Shown here in pieces: positions 11,444 to 22,967 of a stretch of DNA of 64,000 bases (positions are counted from its first letter, which is position 1; every line of letters starts with the position of its first letter). Below the pieces are notes generated by a model. The model ran no database searches. It saw nothing but the letters and a program-made list of their open reading frames with translations, and was not told where the DNA came from. This DNA comes from Nageia nagi. Taxonomy: Eukaryota; Pinophyta. The DNA lies in NCBI GenBank assembly GCA_050084985.1, contig JBITNC010000001.1, positions 51,398,001 through 51,462,000 of the forward strand. The letters are read 5' to 3'. The translations under genes and the position numbers were made by a program.

Positions 11444-11891
11444 TGATGTAGGTTCCTTCAAGAGACCAAAATAGATCTCCAAAATTGATTCACAACAAAT
11501 AAGTCAATCAATTAAAGAATAAAATTCACAATAAGAAATCTTTATTCTTTTGAATCTACAATAACTCTTGAAAAGGATTACAATTAGCTTTTATATAGCA
11601 TCTTTTTCCTTCCTTTCTAATTTTAAGAAAGCCTAAAATATAGCTTATATGAGGCCCAAAATGGAACCATGCATCCATTACTCATACATGCAATTATTCT
11701 AAAAATAGAACCTAAAAATAGAACTAAAAGTAAAAGAGAAATTTGGGCTATATGAGAAGCATTTTAGGCCTCAAAATTTTCTCCCATAGGAGATGTTACA
11801 ATCCTATAGATTTTTAAATTTTGTGCAATCTAAAAAATAAAACAAGTCAAAATGATATTTGGATTAAAAGTTATGACCTCTACAAGGTACA
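11444..11891 (-). repeat. 5' LTR of the chromovirus
   Basis: This ~448-bp LTR starts TGTACCTTGTAGAGG on the minus strand and ends CCTACATCA beside the PBS. Its body (GATTGTAACATCTCC, GAATAATTGCATGTAT, GTAATGGATGCATGG, GGGCCTCATATAAGCTAT) matches the LTRs at 27674-28171 and 29193-29687, showing one LTR family. Confidence 0.85.
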
Positions 11892-11900
11892 TAATTATTT

Positions 11901-12235
11901 TATGTATATATGTATGTATATTATTATTATTATTATTTATAAGATAATTTATGTTAATTTCTCTACTAACTTTTAAATATTTAATTGTTCTTTTTTTTAA
12001 ACCTCATTAACTTGTTTGAGTGATGTCTGTATGTATGTATATATGTATGTATGTTATTATTATTATTTATAAGATAATTTATGTTAATTTCTCTACTAAC
12101 TTTTAAATATTTAATTGTTCTTTTTTTTTTAACCTCATTAACTTGTTTGAGTGATGTCTATATGTATGTATATATGTACGTATATATGTATGTATGTATG
12201 TATGTTATTTGTATTCTTCATAAGATAATTTTTTA
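11901..12235. repeat. ~130-bp tandem duplication, 2.5 copies
   Basis: Copies at 11901-12029 and 12030-12161 share AAGATAATTTATGTTAATTT, TTAATTGTTC and TTGTTTGAGTGATGTCT. A partial third copy follows. TATG and TTA microsatellites link the copies. The array sits just outside the chromovirus 5' LTR. Confidence 0.9.
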
Positions 12236-13507
12236 AATACTTGTAATTCTTGTAATTCCACAATAAATTTTATCCTTATATAATGGTTGTCAATATTCCA
12301 ACCTTATTTTTTTTAATACATTATTTAGCAAATATCTACACACATCTCTTATATACCTTTTCTCATTCACATTATCTACTTTTTTTTAAATTTTTCTTTT
12401 CCTTATTAACTTAACATGTTTCATAGATGTCCTCTTGAGTTGAATCAATTTTATTTCTTGGAATAATATTTCATGGATGAGTTGGAATAGATCTCAAATC
12501 ATCCATCGATGTTATACTAGGGCCTATATTGTTGTTGTTCTCATTGCAAGGGACAAGGACATCATTGATGTTATTTTCTTTGAATATACCTATATCAAGT
12601 GGTGAATGTGATGATAATGGATCTATATATCTGAATAAAGGATATAAATAATATAATATAACCACCAAATAATGGATTATCACATATCTTAACTACTTTT
12701 TGTTTACTTAAATTCCTCATTTTTGAAATATATGAGGGATAGATTTGGAAATCATTAGATCTCAAACAAAATGCTCCAATATTTCTGCGTCATTAATAAA
12801 AATCATTTCCCTTAATGATACTACATTTTGGGATATAATATAAACATCCAACTTACTTTCATAAGTAATTATTTTCTTATTTGAATAATTCATATTATCC
12901 TCTTGACGTGGGTTACTATTTTCCTTTGCATCTAACTTTGATTCACTAGCTTCATCTAACTAATGTAACTTACTAGTTCCTCTCAAAATATAAATTTCTT
13001 CATCTAACCTTATTTAGGATTTTTCATGATCATAATCATATTTTATTTCAATGCATTTAAGTTTCTCTTAAATAATTTTATTAATCCTCATACTCATAAT
13101 TGAACAAAATTTTATTTTACTCTTAGATATTTTAATTTTAAGTATTATTCCAAAGGTAACATATCTTAAGGGATAAATGTATAATATACAATAGTAGCAA
13201 TTTAATTTTTACCTAATTTATCTTGTATTTATTCTAGACATATAAATAGTAAAATTAATAGATTTATGATGCTAGATCTAGAATGCTTCATTCTGTAGAA
13301 AATGTAATTCAATGAAAGTAGTCAAGTTCACCAAAAATATAGATAATAGAAATAATTATGATTAATGAATAAAAAAATTATATTATATATATATAAGTAT
13401 AACACCATTCAAGATTTAATAAGATTAAACCAAAATGTGTACACTTGATTGATAATAATCCTCCTATCATATATCTTTAATAACCTTGGATTGGATGGGA
13501 TCTATGA

Positions 13508-13586
<79 letters not shown>

Positions 13587-15008
13587 ATATTTATATATAT
13601 GTGATATTTCACTAATATTAGTTTTTTTTGAGCTTAACAAACATTTTTCCATATATAGAGTTAGGGTTGAATGGATGTTAATTACATTTAATGTTATTAT
13701 CTATATGGAGAATACTAGTTTTGTGACCAAGGAGGTTTTATACTTGTGTTTGGGATCCTTATTAAATTTATTAGAGTATTAAGAGTTATATTTTTTCTTA
13801 ATTCTTTCCTTGTCCCTTTCTTTTGAGTGGTTGTGCATTTCCATATTAAGAGGATTAGTAAGTTTTTTATGTAGGATTGTAAGATGGTTATTTGGTAAAA
13901 ATTACAAGGAGAGGATTAACAACTGAGTAACCTATAGATAGGGAAAATGTTTTGTAGAATATTCCATTGGGGCATTTACTACCTATATGGTATTGAGATT
14001 TTTGAGGAGAGATGTTTATCATCCTTATATAATTATATTTTTGGTTATTAGGAGGTATTGCAAGGCCTACATCTAAGGTGAAAGGGATGAATTTGAAAAT
14101 AAGGTAAACCATTTCCAAGGGATCAATATTCAAACATAAGTACATTTATATGTTCAATATTTCCTATTAAGTAACCATATCTTCCTCTAACTCTTTTGTC
14201 AAGCATTAAAACTTGTTAGCACTTGTAGGTTCCTATAGGGGGTGGGGGATGCCTTGGTTGAGTAAGATTCCTAATTCACCATTTTATCAGCATGAGAATA
14301 ATCATGATCTAGATGGCCATATTCATGGAAAAATATTTATTAAAATGGTAAATTCTCATAATCCATGTGTTAAACTTAGATGGAATGTTTTACCTTAATG
14401 ATTATTTGTATTTGAAGAAATTAATTTAGGTCCACTTAAAGACAAATATGTGCATAGAAAAATATACTATATTATTGTATCTTGTCTAAAACTCTAATGT
14501 AGTTGGGATGGTAGGTAATCTAACCAAAATAGAGGCAAAGAATCATAGTTCAACATCTAGAATAAATCATGTATGCCATGGTTTCATGAAGAGATTAATG
14601 CTCCCATGGAACCAAGGTTTAATTAAAAAAATATGGTCTCTAAATCCCATCTTTAAAAACATGATAATAAAGTACATATTTGTACAATAATAAAGTGTGA
14701 AGTCTCCTTTTGTGCACTAACATTGCAAAGATCACTATGCTCTTTTTCTAGTTGATAGTATGAATCTTGTAAATCTACATATAAGTATAATTATTTCAAA
14801 CAAATGATTACCTCCATTAAGGACATCATCACTTATCTAAAGTGTGGGGATGTATGTTGTTGCATTAAGACATTCAAAATATTGAAAATGAGTATTAGGA
14901 TGTTACCCTAGTTGGAGGATATGAAAGGGGGGGGGGGAAGCATGGTTAGGTGAAGATTTTTTAAATTGTTATAATGTTTATCTAAATGATTTCTTACAAA
15001 TATGAGGT
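12236..15008. other. No recognisable gene; microsatellite inside
   Basis: Short open frames near 12.5, 13.9, 14.2 and 14.5 kb carry no domain I recognise. The stretch contains the (AT)35 tract and an 11-G run at 14927-14937. Confidence 0.5.
13511..13579. repeat. (AT)n microsatellite, about 35 units
   Basis: An uninterrupted AT run of about 69 bp, followed by degenerate AT repeats to about 13600. Confidence 0.97.
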
Positions 15009-15038
15009 GGGGGGAGAGGGGGAATATGGGAGGAAGGG
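15009..15038 (+). other. Putative G-quadruplex motif
   Basis: Four G runs of at least three (G6, G5, G3, G3) are separated by loops of 3-5 bases. This satisfies the usual G3+N1-7 pattern in an otherwise AT-rich region. An 11-G tract lies 70 bp upstream. Confidence 0.7.
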
Positions 15039-16064
15039 AGAGAAAGGATCCCCCTAATTTGGAAGCCATGAAGGTGATGAGAATCCCCCCAAAGAAACCT
15101 AAGTTTTATGTTTTTTTTTGGTTTAGTTAATCTAATATATTTTATCAATAATTAAATAATACACATCATTTTCTAACATATATTTTATTATCTAATAATA
15201 TTTTATTTAGGAATATGATGCAAAATTTATATAAATAAAATAATTTATAGTAATAATAAACTATAATAATTTTCATATAAATGATAATAAAAATATGATT
15301 AAATAGCATATTATTAAAAAGATGCAATATAATAATTATAAATAAATTGAGGTACATAAGATCTAATCATCATGTATCACAATCACATATTTAACATATA
15401 TCAAATTGAATAATGAATATGATAGTTGATAATCCAATTTGATAAGTTTTAACTCTTTTAAAGTTTCTTCCAAATCATTTCAAAAAGTGATTTAAAAACT
15501 TAATTTTTTTAGGAGGAATGATGCCTACTTTGAATTTCATAAGGGTTAGAATTAACCTTGATTATTATTAATATCCTATGAATGTGGCATATTCAAAAAT
15601 TAAATTTTAAATAAAAAGATAAACTTAAATCATGAATGAGATACTTATATGTAATAAATAAAGTTTTTTCAATGCTCAAAATAGGGAAACTTTTAGTGCA
15701 CAAACTAGCTAATCATGGTTACAATTTGGGATTTTTTTTTATTTATTTAGCTTATATCGTGCATATTAATTTATAACTTAATAGTAAAATTTTATAAGTA
15801 TTTTTAAATTCCAGGGTATGGTAGCCAAGATTTATCACTTCTATAAGTATTTTTAATTTTTTAAACACATTAGCCTTTGATTTTAATCCTATTTCAGAAA
15901 TTTTACCTTAAAATTATAAAAAAATATAATCCAACCTAAATAACCACTTATATGTTAGTATATATATACATATCCATTTCCCACTCCATAACAACACATC
16001 ATAGAGGAAACTAGCACTTTATGCTCATTTTGAGATCTAGTAGGATATCAATCTTTCAAGACTC
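15039..16064. other. No recognisable gene
   Basis: Very AT-rich. The short minus-strand frame at 15166-15357 is low-complexity and rich in Ile, Tyr and Leu, so it is not taken as a gene. Confidence 0.5.
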
Positions 16065-16365
16065 CTCATTGTATTTGAACCTCCATTTCTACAATTGGAT
16101 CGGAACCTCCATTACTACAACTAAAATAGAACCTCCATTTGTGCAACTAGATTAGAAGTTCCATTCATGTAATTAGGTTAGAACCTCTATTCCTATAACT
16201 AGTTTTTAACCTCCATTTGTGCAACCAGGTTAGAACCTCTTGTTCTCCAATTATTCTAGAATATCAATTCCTACAATTAGTATAAACCCTACAAAATTGC
16301 ATCTAGTATGAATCCTCCCTTACTGCAATTGGTTTGAAATATTCATTTCTCAAATCATTTGTGAT
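16065..16365. repeat. 26-bp satellite array 1, about 11 copies
   Basis: The core (g/a)CAA(c/t)TAG(a)TTAGAACCTCCATTT recurs with exact 26-bp spacing. Anchors are 16091, 16117, 16143, 16169, 16195, 16221, 16247, 16273, 16299, 16325 and about 16351. Because 26 is not a multiple of 3, it is not a protein repeat. The same core and period occur at about 47.0 kb and, inverted, at about 50.1 kb. Confidence 0.9.
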
Positions 16366-17329
16366 AATGTTTACACTTGATATGACACATGCATATTTTT
16401 TATCTATTACATATACTAATATAGATATCATTACTATTTTATGAATGATTTTATAAATAATATTTTTTAGGTGAAATGCCATTCAATTATAGATATGATA
16501 CTAGTGGTAATAAAAGATGCTCTTACACAAAGATAAATAATAACATGTCATATTTTAATAAGTCATAAACAATGCAACATCCAACAAAGGGCATAAAATT
16601 TATATTATACATATTGGTGTTATAAGTTATTTATAAATTCTACTCTTTAATTTAGAGAGTTTTCAATGAATTAAAAGTACAATTCTAAATTTGTAGAAGG
16701 TAAGCAAAACATAATAATAAGGATGAAGGATAAAACATAATGCCTTCATATTTGATAGTTTTTTTATTATATTTTAAAATTTAAAAAATGGAAAGTAAAA
16801 TTACTTTTTTGATAAAAGGGTAAATATATTTTATTAAAAAAGTAAATTGGTTTTTTTAGGTCCCCAAAACCTATCATAATAATATGTTTTTGGCTTAATA
16901 GAATGTTTCAACTACTTCAACCTAATTGCTATCGAGTTATCACTTGGTGGTAGCAAAACTACAACTTCAAAACAATAAAATTATACTAAAATCTATTCTT
17001 CTCAAATAAAGTGCATAAAAAATATAACTAAGAATGTAATACATGTTAATAACAAATACTAACTTATTATTACTTCTTTTGTATAGGAGGATGACCCCCT
17101 TCATCTTGGATGATTGTTCTTGTCCTTACTTTTGTGGCTTCTCCTTCCTTTTCTTTCCTTCCACTAGGCCAAAAAAGGATTTTGCATGTAGTTTTGAACC
17201 ATTGCTTATTATTTTTTTCAGTACTTATCTTCTCACTACCTATGAGCTCACCACCAAAAGTCCCCTCTATGGTGATGGCTAAACATCACCAATATATGGC
17301 ACCTAAAACTTCCTTCTAATGTTATATAG
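16366..17329. other. No recognisable gene
   Basis: AT-rich. The plus-strand frames at 17043-17319 carry no domain I recognise. Confidence 0.5.
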
Positions 17330-18150
17330 AGGTATTTATAAACTTATGATGTTGGCCAACATTTTGTTAAAATTATCTTGGGTCTTGTGTATTATTCCAC
17401 ATATTTCATGTGTCTATGGGATTTTTCAAAAAAATCATTTTATGTATTACACAATCATTCTAGGCTATGAAAATATTTTTTCATTATGCATATTATCAAA
17501 TAAATTCTATGTATTATTTTATTCTTTCACATATTTCATGTGTTTATGGACCTTTTTCAGAAAACCCATTTTATGTATCATGCAATCATTGTATACTATA
17601 AAACTTTATTTACATTACGCATCTTATCAAACAAACCATAACATTTGATTTACAAGCACTAAGTAGACACATTGACACACCCAATTTAGGATTTATGGGT
17701 ATTTTGGTAATGAAGTTCAAATCTACCATAGCCTAAAAAAATCATAATATTCGATTTACAAGCACCAAGTAGATATATCTACACACCCAATTTAGGGTTT
17801 ATGGGTATTTTAATAATGAAGTTAAAATCTTCCTTATGATAGCCTTGTCGAACCATAACATTCAATTTACATGTACCAAGTAGACACATCCACACACCCA
17901 ATTTAAAGCCCATGGGTATTTTGGTAGTATTTTCAAAGCTCCCTCAAGATATCCTACACAAACCATAACATTTGATTTAAAAGTATGAAGTAGACACATG
18001 TATACACCCAATTCAGGGTTTATGTGTATATTGAAAATGAAGTTCAAATCTCCCTCAAGATAGCCTACATGACTAAGGTCAATAATGCATGTATAATGAT
18101 TAATCCTATGATTATAGGATATGCACAAAATGAAAGACTTATAGAGAATT
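17330..18150 (-). pseudogene. PPR pseudogene with C-terminal E-motif repeats
   Basis: The minus strand from 18150 down reads NHYTCIIDLSHVGYLEG, then NFIFNIHINPELGVYMCLL. These match the end of plant PPR-E proteins (HYACMVDLLGRAGxLxEA and INKMPIxPxxxVWxxLLGAC). Further copies of the second block follow to 17634. Beyond them, at 17650-17350, are two copies of a PPR motif with LFDKMRNVNKV and LFDNMHNEKIF. The E motif lies before rather than after these PPR motifs, so the locus is rearranged, and many stops are present. This was probably an RNA-binding organellar PPR gene. The TIR element at 18155 cuts it on the upstream side. Confidence 0.78.
17634..18070 (-). repeat. ~110-bp tandem array of the PPR E-motif segment, 4 copies
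   Basis: AACCATAACATTTGATTTAC or a close variant starts copies at 17634, 17740, 17851 and 17961. Each then carries ACCAAGTAGACACATC, ACACCCAATTTAGGGTTTAT and GGGTATTTT. On the minus strand each unit encodes variants of KIPINPKLGV-IYLLGACKSN. A detached fifth copy lies at 19377-19450. Confidence 0.9.
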
Positions 18151-18154
18151 TTAA

Positions 18155-19074
18155 GGGTAAGTGCAAGAAGGTGAGTCCCACTTTTGGCCAAAAAGTGGAA
18201 GTGTTTTTCATGATTTTTTTAGGTTTTCTTATAACTGATCTCAAAATTTGAAGCACTTGGAGTTTGATTCTTGAAAATGATCACTTGATAAAAAATATAG
18301 TTCTTGAAGTTTAGTTTTCAAATATGTAATTTATTCTAATACCCAAATGATAAAAATTAACATTTGGTAGGCATGTTTGAAATCCATTGTTTAAAAAATA
18401 CAATTTCAAGACCATACCCCCATTATGTTCGACAAGCATAATTGGACCTAAAATTTAATATATTTTAAAATCCTTTTGGGAAAATATACCTAAGACACTA
18501 AATATTGTGCAGAATGTTTTTGTAATTTTTTCATGAATATTTTATTTTTTATTGACCTTGATTACTGTTTCAAAAATTGTTCATTTGGTAAGCATAATTT
18601 AACATAAAATTATTGTTTTTATTTATTTTTTATATTATGAAGAATTATATGTAGATTATGCACATATATTATTTTTTATAATTTCAAAAAAAAATAAAAG
18701 TTACTAAATAAATACAAAACTTACTATTTAAAAAATACAATTTCAAGACCATACCCATTGTGTCCATCAAGAAAAATTGGACCTAAATTAAATTATTTTT
18801 TTAAATCCTTCTGGTTAAAAATACCTAAGACACTAAATATTGTAAAGGACATTTTTTTATGTGTTTTTCATGAATATTTTATTTTTTTACTGGCCATGAT
18901 GATTAAAACTTATCATTTTAAATTTATTTTTTATTTAACTTATGAAGAATTGTATACAGATTATACACATTTTTTTCATAATTCCAAAAAACTAAAAACT
19001 TATTAAACAAATACAAAAACCTATAAATTTATATGAATTCCTCCAAAGTGAGACTCATCTTCTTGCACTTACCC
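18155..19074. mobile_element. 920-bp non-autonomous TIR DNA element
   Basis: The ends are near-perfect inverted repeats of about 32 bp: GGGTAAGTGCAAGAAGGTGA at 18155 and its complement ending at 19074, with two or three mismatches. TTAA flanks both sides (18151-18154 and 19075-19078), so either a TTAA or a TA target duplication is possible. No transposase frame is visible. The interior is mainly a direct duplication of ~300-330 bp. It separates PPR-derived sequence on both sides. Confidence 0.85.
18388..19022. repeat. Internal direct duplication of the TIR element
   Basis: Units at 18388-18720 and 18721-19022 share TACAATTTCAAGACCATACC, CCTAAGACACTAAATATTGT and CATGAATATTTTATTTTTT, and both end in AAATACAAAA-C. 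They have diverged by substitutions and small indels. Confidence 0.85.
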
Positions 19075-19159
19075 TTAAGTTAATGCAATTGTCAAGTGTA
19101 AAAATGGTACATGATGAAAAACTATACTTTTAGAAAGTGTCATTTCATATCACATTATG

Positions 19160-19450
19160 GATCTTGTGAAATAAATATTGAGCCTTGTGTATTGTTTCAC
19201 ATTTTGCATACATGTCTATCAGGGTAGTCACAACCATAATATTTAAGGAAAAACCATTTTCAAATACTATTTAACGGATGTCCATACCTTCTTCTAGAGC
19301 TCATATTCTACATACATATCTATAGATCTTGATTGTTATTCCACACTTTGCATACATGTCTATTTAGGCATTCAAAACCACAACCTTCAATTTACAAAGC
19401 ACCAAGTAGACACACCCACACACCTAATTAAGGGTTTATAGGTATTTTTG
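19160..19450 (-). pseudogene. PPR motif fragments upstream of the TIR element
   Basis: The minus strand of 19300-19160 reads ALEEGMDI, one stop, IVFENGFSLNIMVVTTLID, MYAKCETIHKAQYLFHKI. This is a textbook PLS-type PPR unit (EGxxIHxxVxExGFxxxVxVxTxLIDMYAKCGxIxxAxxLFxKM). At 19450-19377 is another E-motif copy with KIPINP and LGVWVCLLGA. It probably belongs to the same broken gene as 17330-18150. Confidence 0.82.
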
Positions 19451-20836
19451 CACCTTAGCTCATTCAAAGTGAGCTAAATTATGATGTTGACCATGGGATT
19501 CTAAGATGGCCCAATGAAACCAACCAATCACCATTTATATATGAAAATGATGAAATATAAAGGCATGTTCATAGTAAAATGAACCATATGATATAAAATT
19601 ATCTACATGCAACAACATATGTTCATGATCAAGTGCACCATATGATATAAAATGATTAAAATACTCCAACATATGATATGAAATGATCTAATTACATCAT
19701 ATTGGTATGAAATGATGCTATTGTACCATATGAAGAAAAATATGGAAGATACATGATGCAAATATAGTTTTATGGACTATAATATGGAAGATGTATGATG
19801 CAAACATAATTTCATATCACATGTCATAATTTATTTGTATAAAGATTCTCATATAGGATAGATAATGAAGCAACCCATAACATGATATATTATTTTCATT
19901 TTATCATTTTATATATACAATAAGACATCCACTTGGGAACTACATATTTTTTTGTGTTTAGCTAAGTATTACAAGTCAAGCAAAGAAGCATCCCAAAACA
20001 TGTTCCATTATATTTAGGAACTTAAAATATTTTCATCATTTTGAGTTTTTCAAGCTAAGGGGTTAGAAGAGATAGATGCATTTAGATAATTTTATATCAT
20101 ACATATAGTGCACTTGGTATTTGTTGTATTAGCGATACTAGAGAGATGAGGCTAGACCAAATGAGGAAAGATATTGTGAGACCAGAGGAGATGAGGTGAG
20201 ATGAGGTAATAAATGATATAAAGTATTTTGATTCATCTTATATTCTTATGTCTATAGGGAAAAATCATTTCTTTTCATATGGTATAGTTGTAATTGCCTC
20301 ATCATATTGCAAACTCTACAGTTTTAATATTCAGTTTAAGCATATAAGTTGATTGTATGGTAACATTATGAACAATGCTAAAGCATAATGATGGTATATA
20401 TTTTTTAATAAGTTGTAAATGTAGCTAGCCCTAAATTTCTAATTCATGATGTTTTGTATATGTTATCCAAGAGGAAGACATCCAATATTTATATCTTGTT
20501 ATGCTTATTATGGAGGTAAGTAACATAACATATCAAATATAATAATGTAGATATAGTTGTTAATAGATATCATTGATTAAAAATTATGTCTGTATCATTA
20601 TCATACTTATCATAGTGGTTTTTCATAAGTCAATGCTTATAATCATGTCATTGTTGTTTATAATTTGTAAGCAAATATAACATAAAGTATGTCATTTTCA
20701 TAAATAGAAATATAACATAAAGTTCTTGCTAAATTATTATACATCATTATTATCTCATATTCCATTATTAGCATCAATAATAAATATAACCCAAATTATG
20801 TAAATAAATCATGGAAACATAAGCATAAATATATTT
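19451..20836. other. No gene; degenerate CATATGATATAAAATGAT repeats
   Basis: Between 19530 and 19800 the words ACCATATGATATAAAATGAT and TATGGAAGATACATGATGCAAA recur irregularly. A GA-rich patch with GAGATGAGG words lies at 20130-20210. No coding frame stands out. Confidence 0.5.
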
Positions 20837-21061
20837 ATATTTATGTATTAACTATTACAACATAAAAATATCTACAAGTATACAATTATTCCTATTTCTA
20901 TGTCATTTACAAAAATGATATCTTTATATCTATGTATTAAATATTACAACATAAAAATATATACAAGTATAAAATTATTTCTATTTCTATGTCATTTACA
21001 AAAATGATATCTACAAGTATAAAAATGTTCTTGTTTTTATATCATTTATAAAATGGCATCT
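20837..21061. repeat. ~88-bp tandem repeat, 2.5 copies
   Basis: Copies at 20837-20923 and 20924-21012 share TATTACAACATAAAAATAT, CTATTTCTATGTCATTTAC and AAAAATGATATCT. A partial third copy runs to 21061. Confidence 0.88.
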
Positions 21062-22967
21062 AATACATATAGTCTATTAATGCTCTTATCTCCCCAATTT
21101 TAGCTAAGCCATTAGCTCTTATCAAGCAGCAATAAACCATTCATTAATGCAAAATGAATATAGATACTAGATTATATATTCTTCAAAAATTAGGGGAAAA
21201 ATGGAGACTACCATCTTCATCCTATTATCGTTATTCAAAAAGTATTAGCATGAAACATCGCCTGAGGTTACTATAAGAAAAAGAGGCAAAACTAATCATA
21301 AGATGACATCTAAGTAAGTTCATTAGCTTAAATTCTCTATCATGATAACATGCATAATATTCTTGTCCATGAATTTTAAATTACATTACTTCAACCATAC
21401 AAGGGGAGAAATGCATCATGCCAAAAATGCAAAAAAATATTTACATGAGGTTAGCCATGCATAGATATACACATATCAAATTTTAACCCTTAAATTAACA
21501 TACTTAATGTTACTCTTAGACTCCTAAAATTTTAAGACCTTAATATCTACAAAGTGATTCCAAATAAATGATACCATAAACCCTTTACTCACTAGGTATA
21601 ACCCTAGAATTATCATTGATATAATGATAGTAGATTGCTCACCATTTACTATGGTAATTTGGCTTGCAATCCTAATGAAAAGGGAAAAATGAGATAACTT
21701 CAAACTTAAGAAAGGGTTATATACATTCTAAGGTAATTATTCAGTAAACCCTCATTCAAAGAGGTAGAATTTGGCCATTGTTACTAGTGATGGTATTAGC
21801 CTAAACCAAGAAACAAAAAACCCAAAACTTTTACAACAAACCCACCCCACATTCAAGTTCCAAACAAGAAATGTAGGTATAGAAAAGCTAGACTTACCAC
21901 TTCAAAGGTGACAAAGAGGTGAACCACATAGTCCTTAAAATGAAATATGAAGTCAATATAGTAGAGATAAGGTATCAAAGCACTATGATACTAAAGTAAT
22001 ATTACCTCCAAGCTCCAACCCCAATAGTCCCTTTTCATTGTAAAGGAAATCCTATTTATATTCCATGTTCATCTAAAAGGATATATGTAGCATATAATCG
22101 ATGCCCATTAGTTTATAATCTATAATTTCAATGCATGATTCTCAAATATTTAATAGGGTAAATATAATGAAGAATTGGCATAGATGGAGGCCTTAAATAA
22201 TTAGAAGAACCTCCACTGATGATGATGCTTCATACCTAAAGATTTAAATGAAAATCTAACTCAAAATTTTATTTTAAATCAATAATATTGGTATGTGCTA
22301 AGGTACCTCAATACCTATTTGATTCCTTCATTGATCTCTCCTCTCCTCTCTCATCTTGCTAATACATGAAATGCCCCTCCTCCTCTAACCCCTCCCCCTT
22401 AGCTATTATCTGGTCTCTCTTATCCTCTCTCATCTCACAAATAAATAAAATATCCCTCTCTATTCCAATACTTGATCTCAAAGAAATTGAAATGAAACGC
22501 TAATTCCTTGTGCATGCCTTTTTTATTTTTTCTCAATTTCACTAAGGGGTAATTTTTTGTTGCCCCAAAATTTGTTATAGGGGTGGTAAAAATCATCCTA
22601 ACAAAATTTCCACTTAATCATAAAATTAAGGTGGTTAAAAATTGCTATAGTAAAACTAGCTCAAAATGCCCACCCCCAAAGCCCTTTTTTTGGTCTAGTG
22701 TTCAATTCTATAGTTGTATCTCCCACTCTTCTTGTTTGGGTTTGCATTTGCAACATTCATGCTAGTAAATTTACTGATAGATGTGGGATGGATTACTTTT
22801 GTTATGGGGTACTAAGGAATGGCCTTCTTTACCTTGAATCCCTCTATTTATTGATTAACATATTTAATCCTCTCTTTTCCTTATTCTTTAGAGAGTACTA
22901 ATTCATCCTATGTTCCTTTCGTATTCACTTCCCACTTCTTAATCATAGGAGTATCATCCTTATTTAT
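21062..22967. other. No recognisable gene
   Basis: This contains a pyrimidine-rich patch at 22330-22470 (CTCTCCTCTCC words). Plus-strand frames at 22583-22901 are open but without a domain. Confidence 0.5.

Larger units (their letters stand above)
8890..11891 (-). mobile_element. Chromovirus-type Ty3/gypsy element, internally deleted
   Basis: On the minus strand the order is 5' LTR (11891-11444), PBS, gag with zinc knuckle, protease, then directly the integrase C-terminus with chromodomain, PPT and a truncated 3' LTR (9048-8890). Reverse transcriptase, RNase H and the integrase catalytic core, normally about 2.5 kb, are absent. The LTR is related to those of the compact element at 27674-29687. 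All frames carry stops, so the element is dead. No target duplication can be read because the 3' LTR is cut. Confidence 0.88.

Noticed and set aside
13467-13652. Minus-strand frame rich in Tyr-Ile.
   Set aside because: Translation of the (AT)n microsatellite.
18024-18251. Plus-strand frame with PMIIGYAQNERLIENF, resembling a PPR motif.
   Set aside because: The opposite strand encodes NHYTCIIDLSHVGYLEG and the E motif in line with the neighbouring minus-strand PPR units, which fits much better. The plus reading also runs into the TIR element. It is taken as an antisense coincidence.
20130-22470. GAGATGAGG-rich patch (20130-20210) and CTCTCCTC-rich patch (22330-22470) as possible terminal inverted repeats of a 2.3-kb element.
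   Set aside because: Apart from purine/pyrimidine bias, the reverse complements do not align in order and no sharp ends or target duplication were found.
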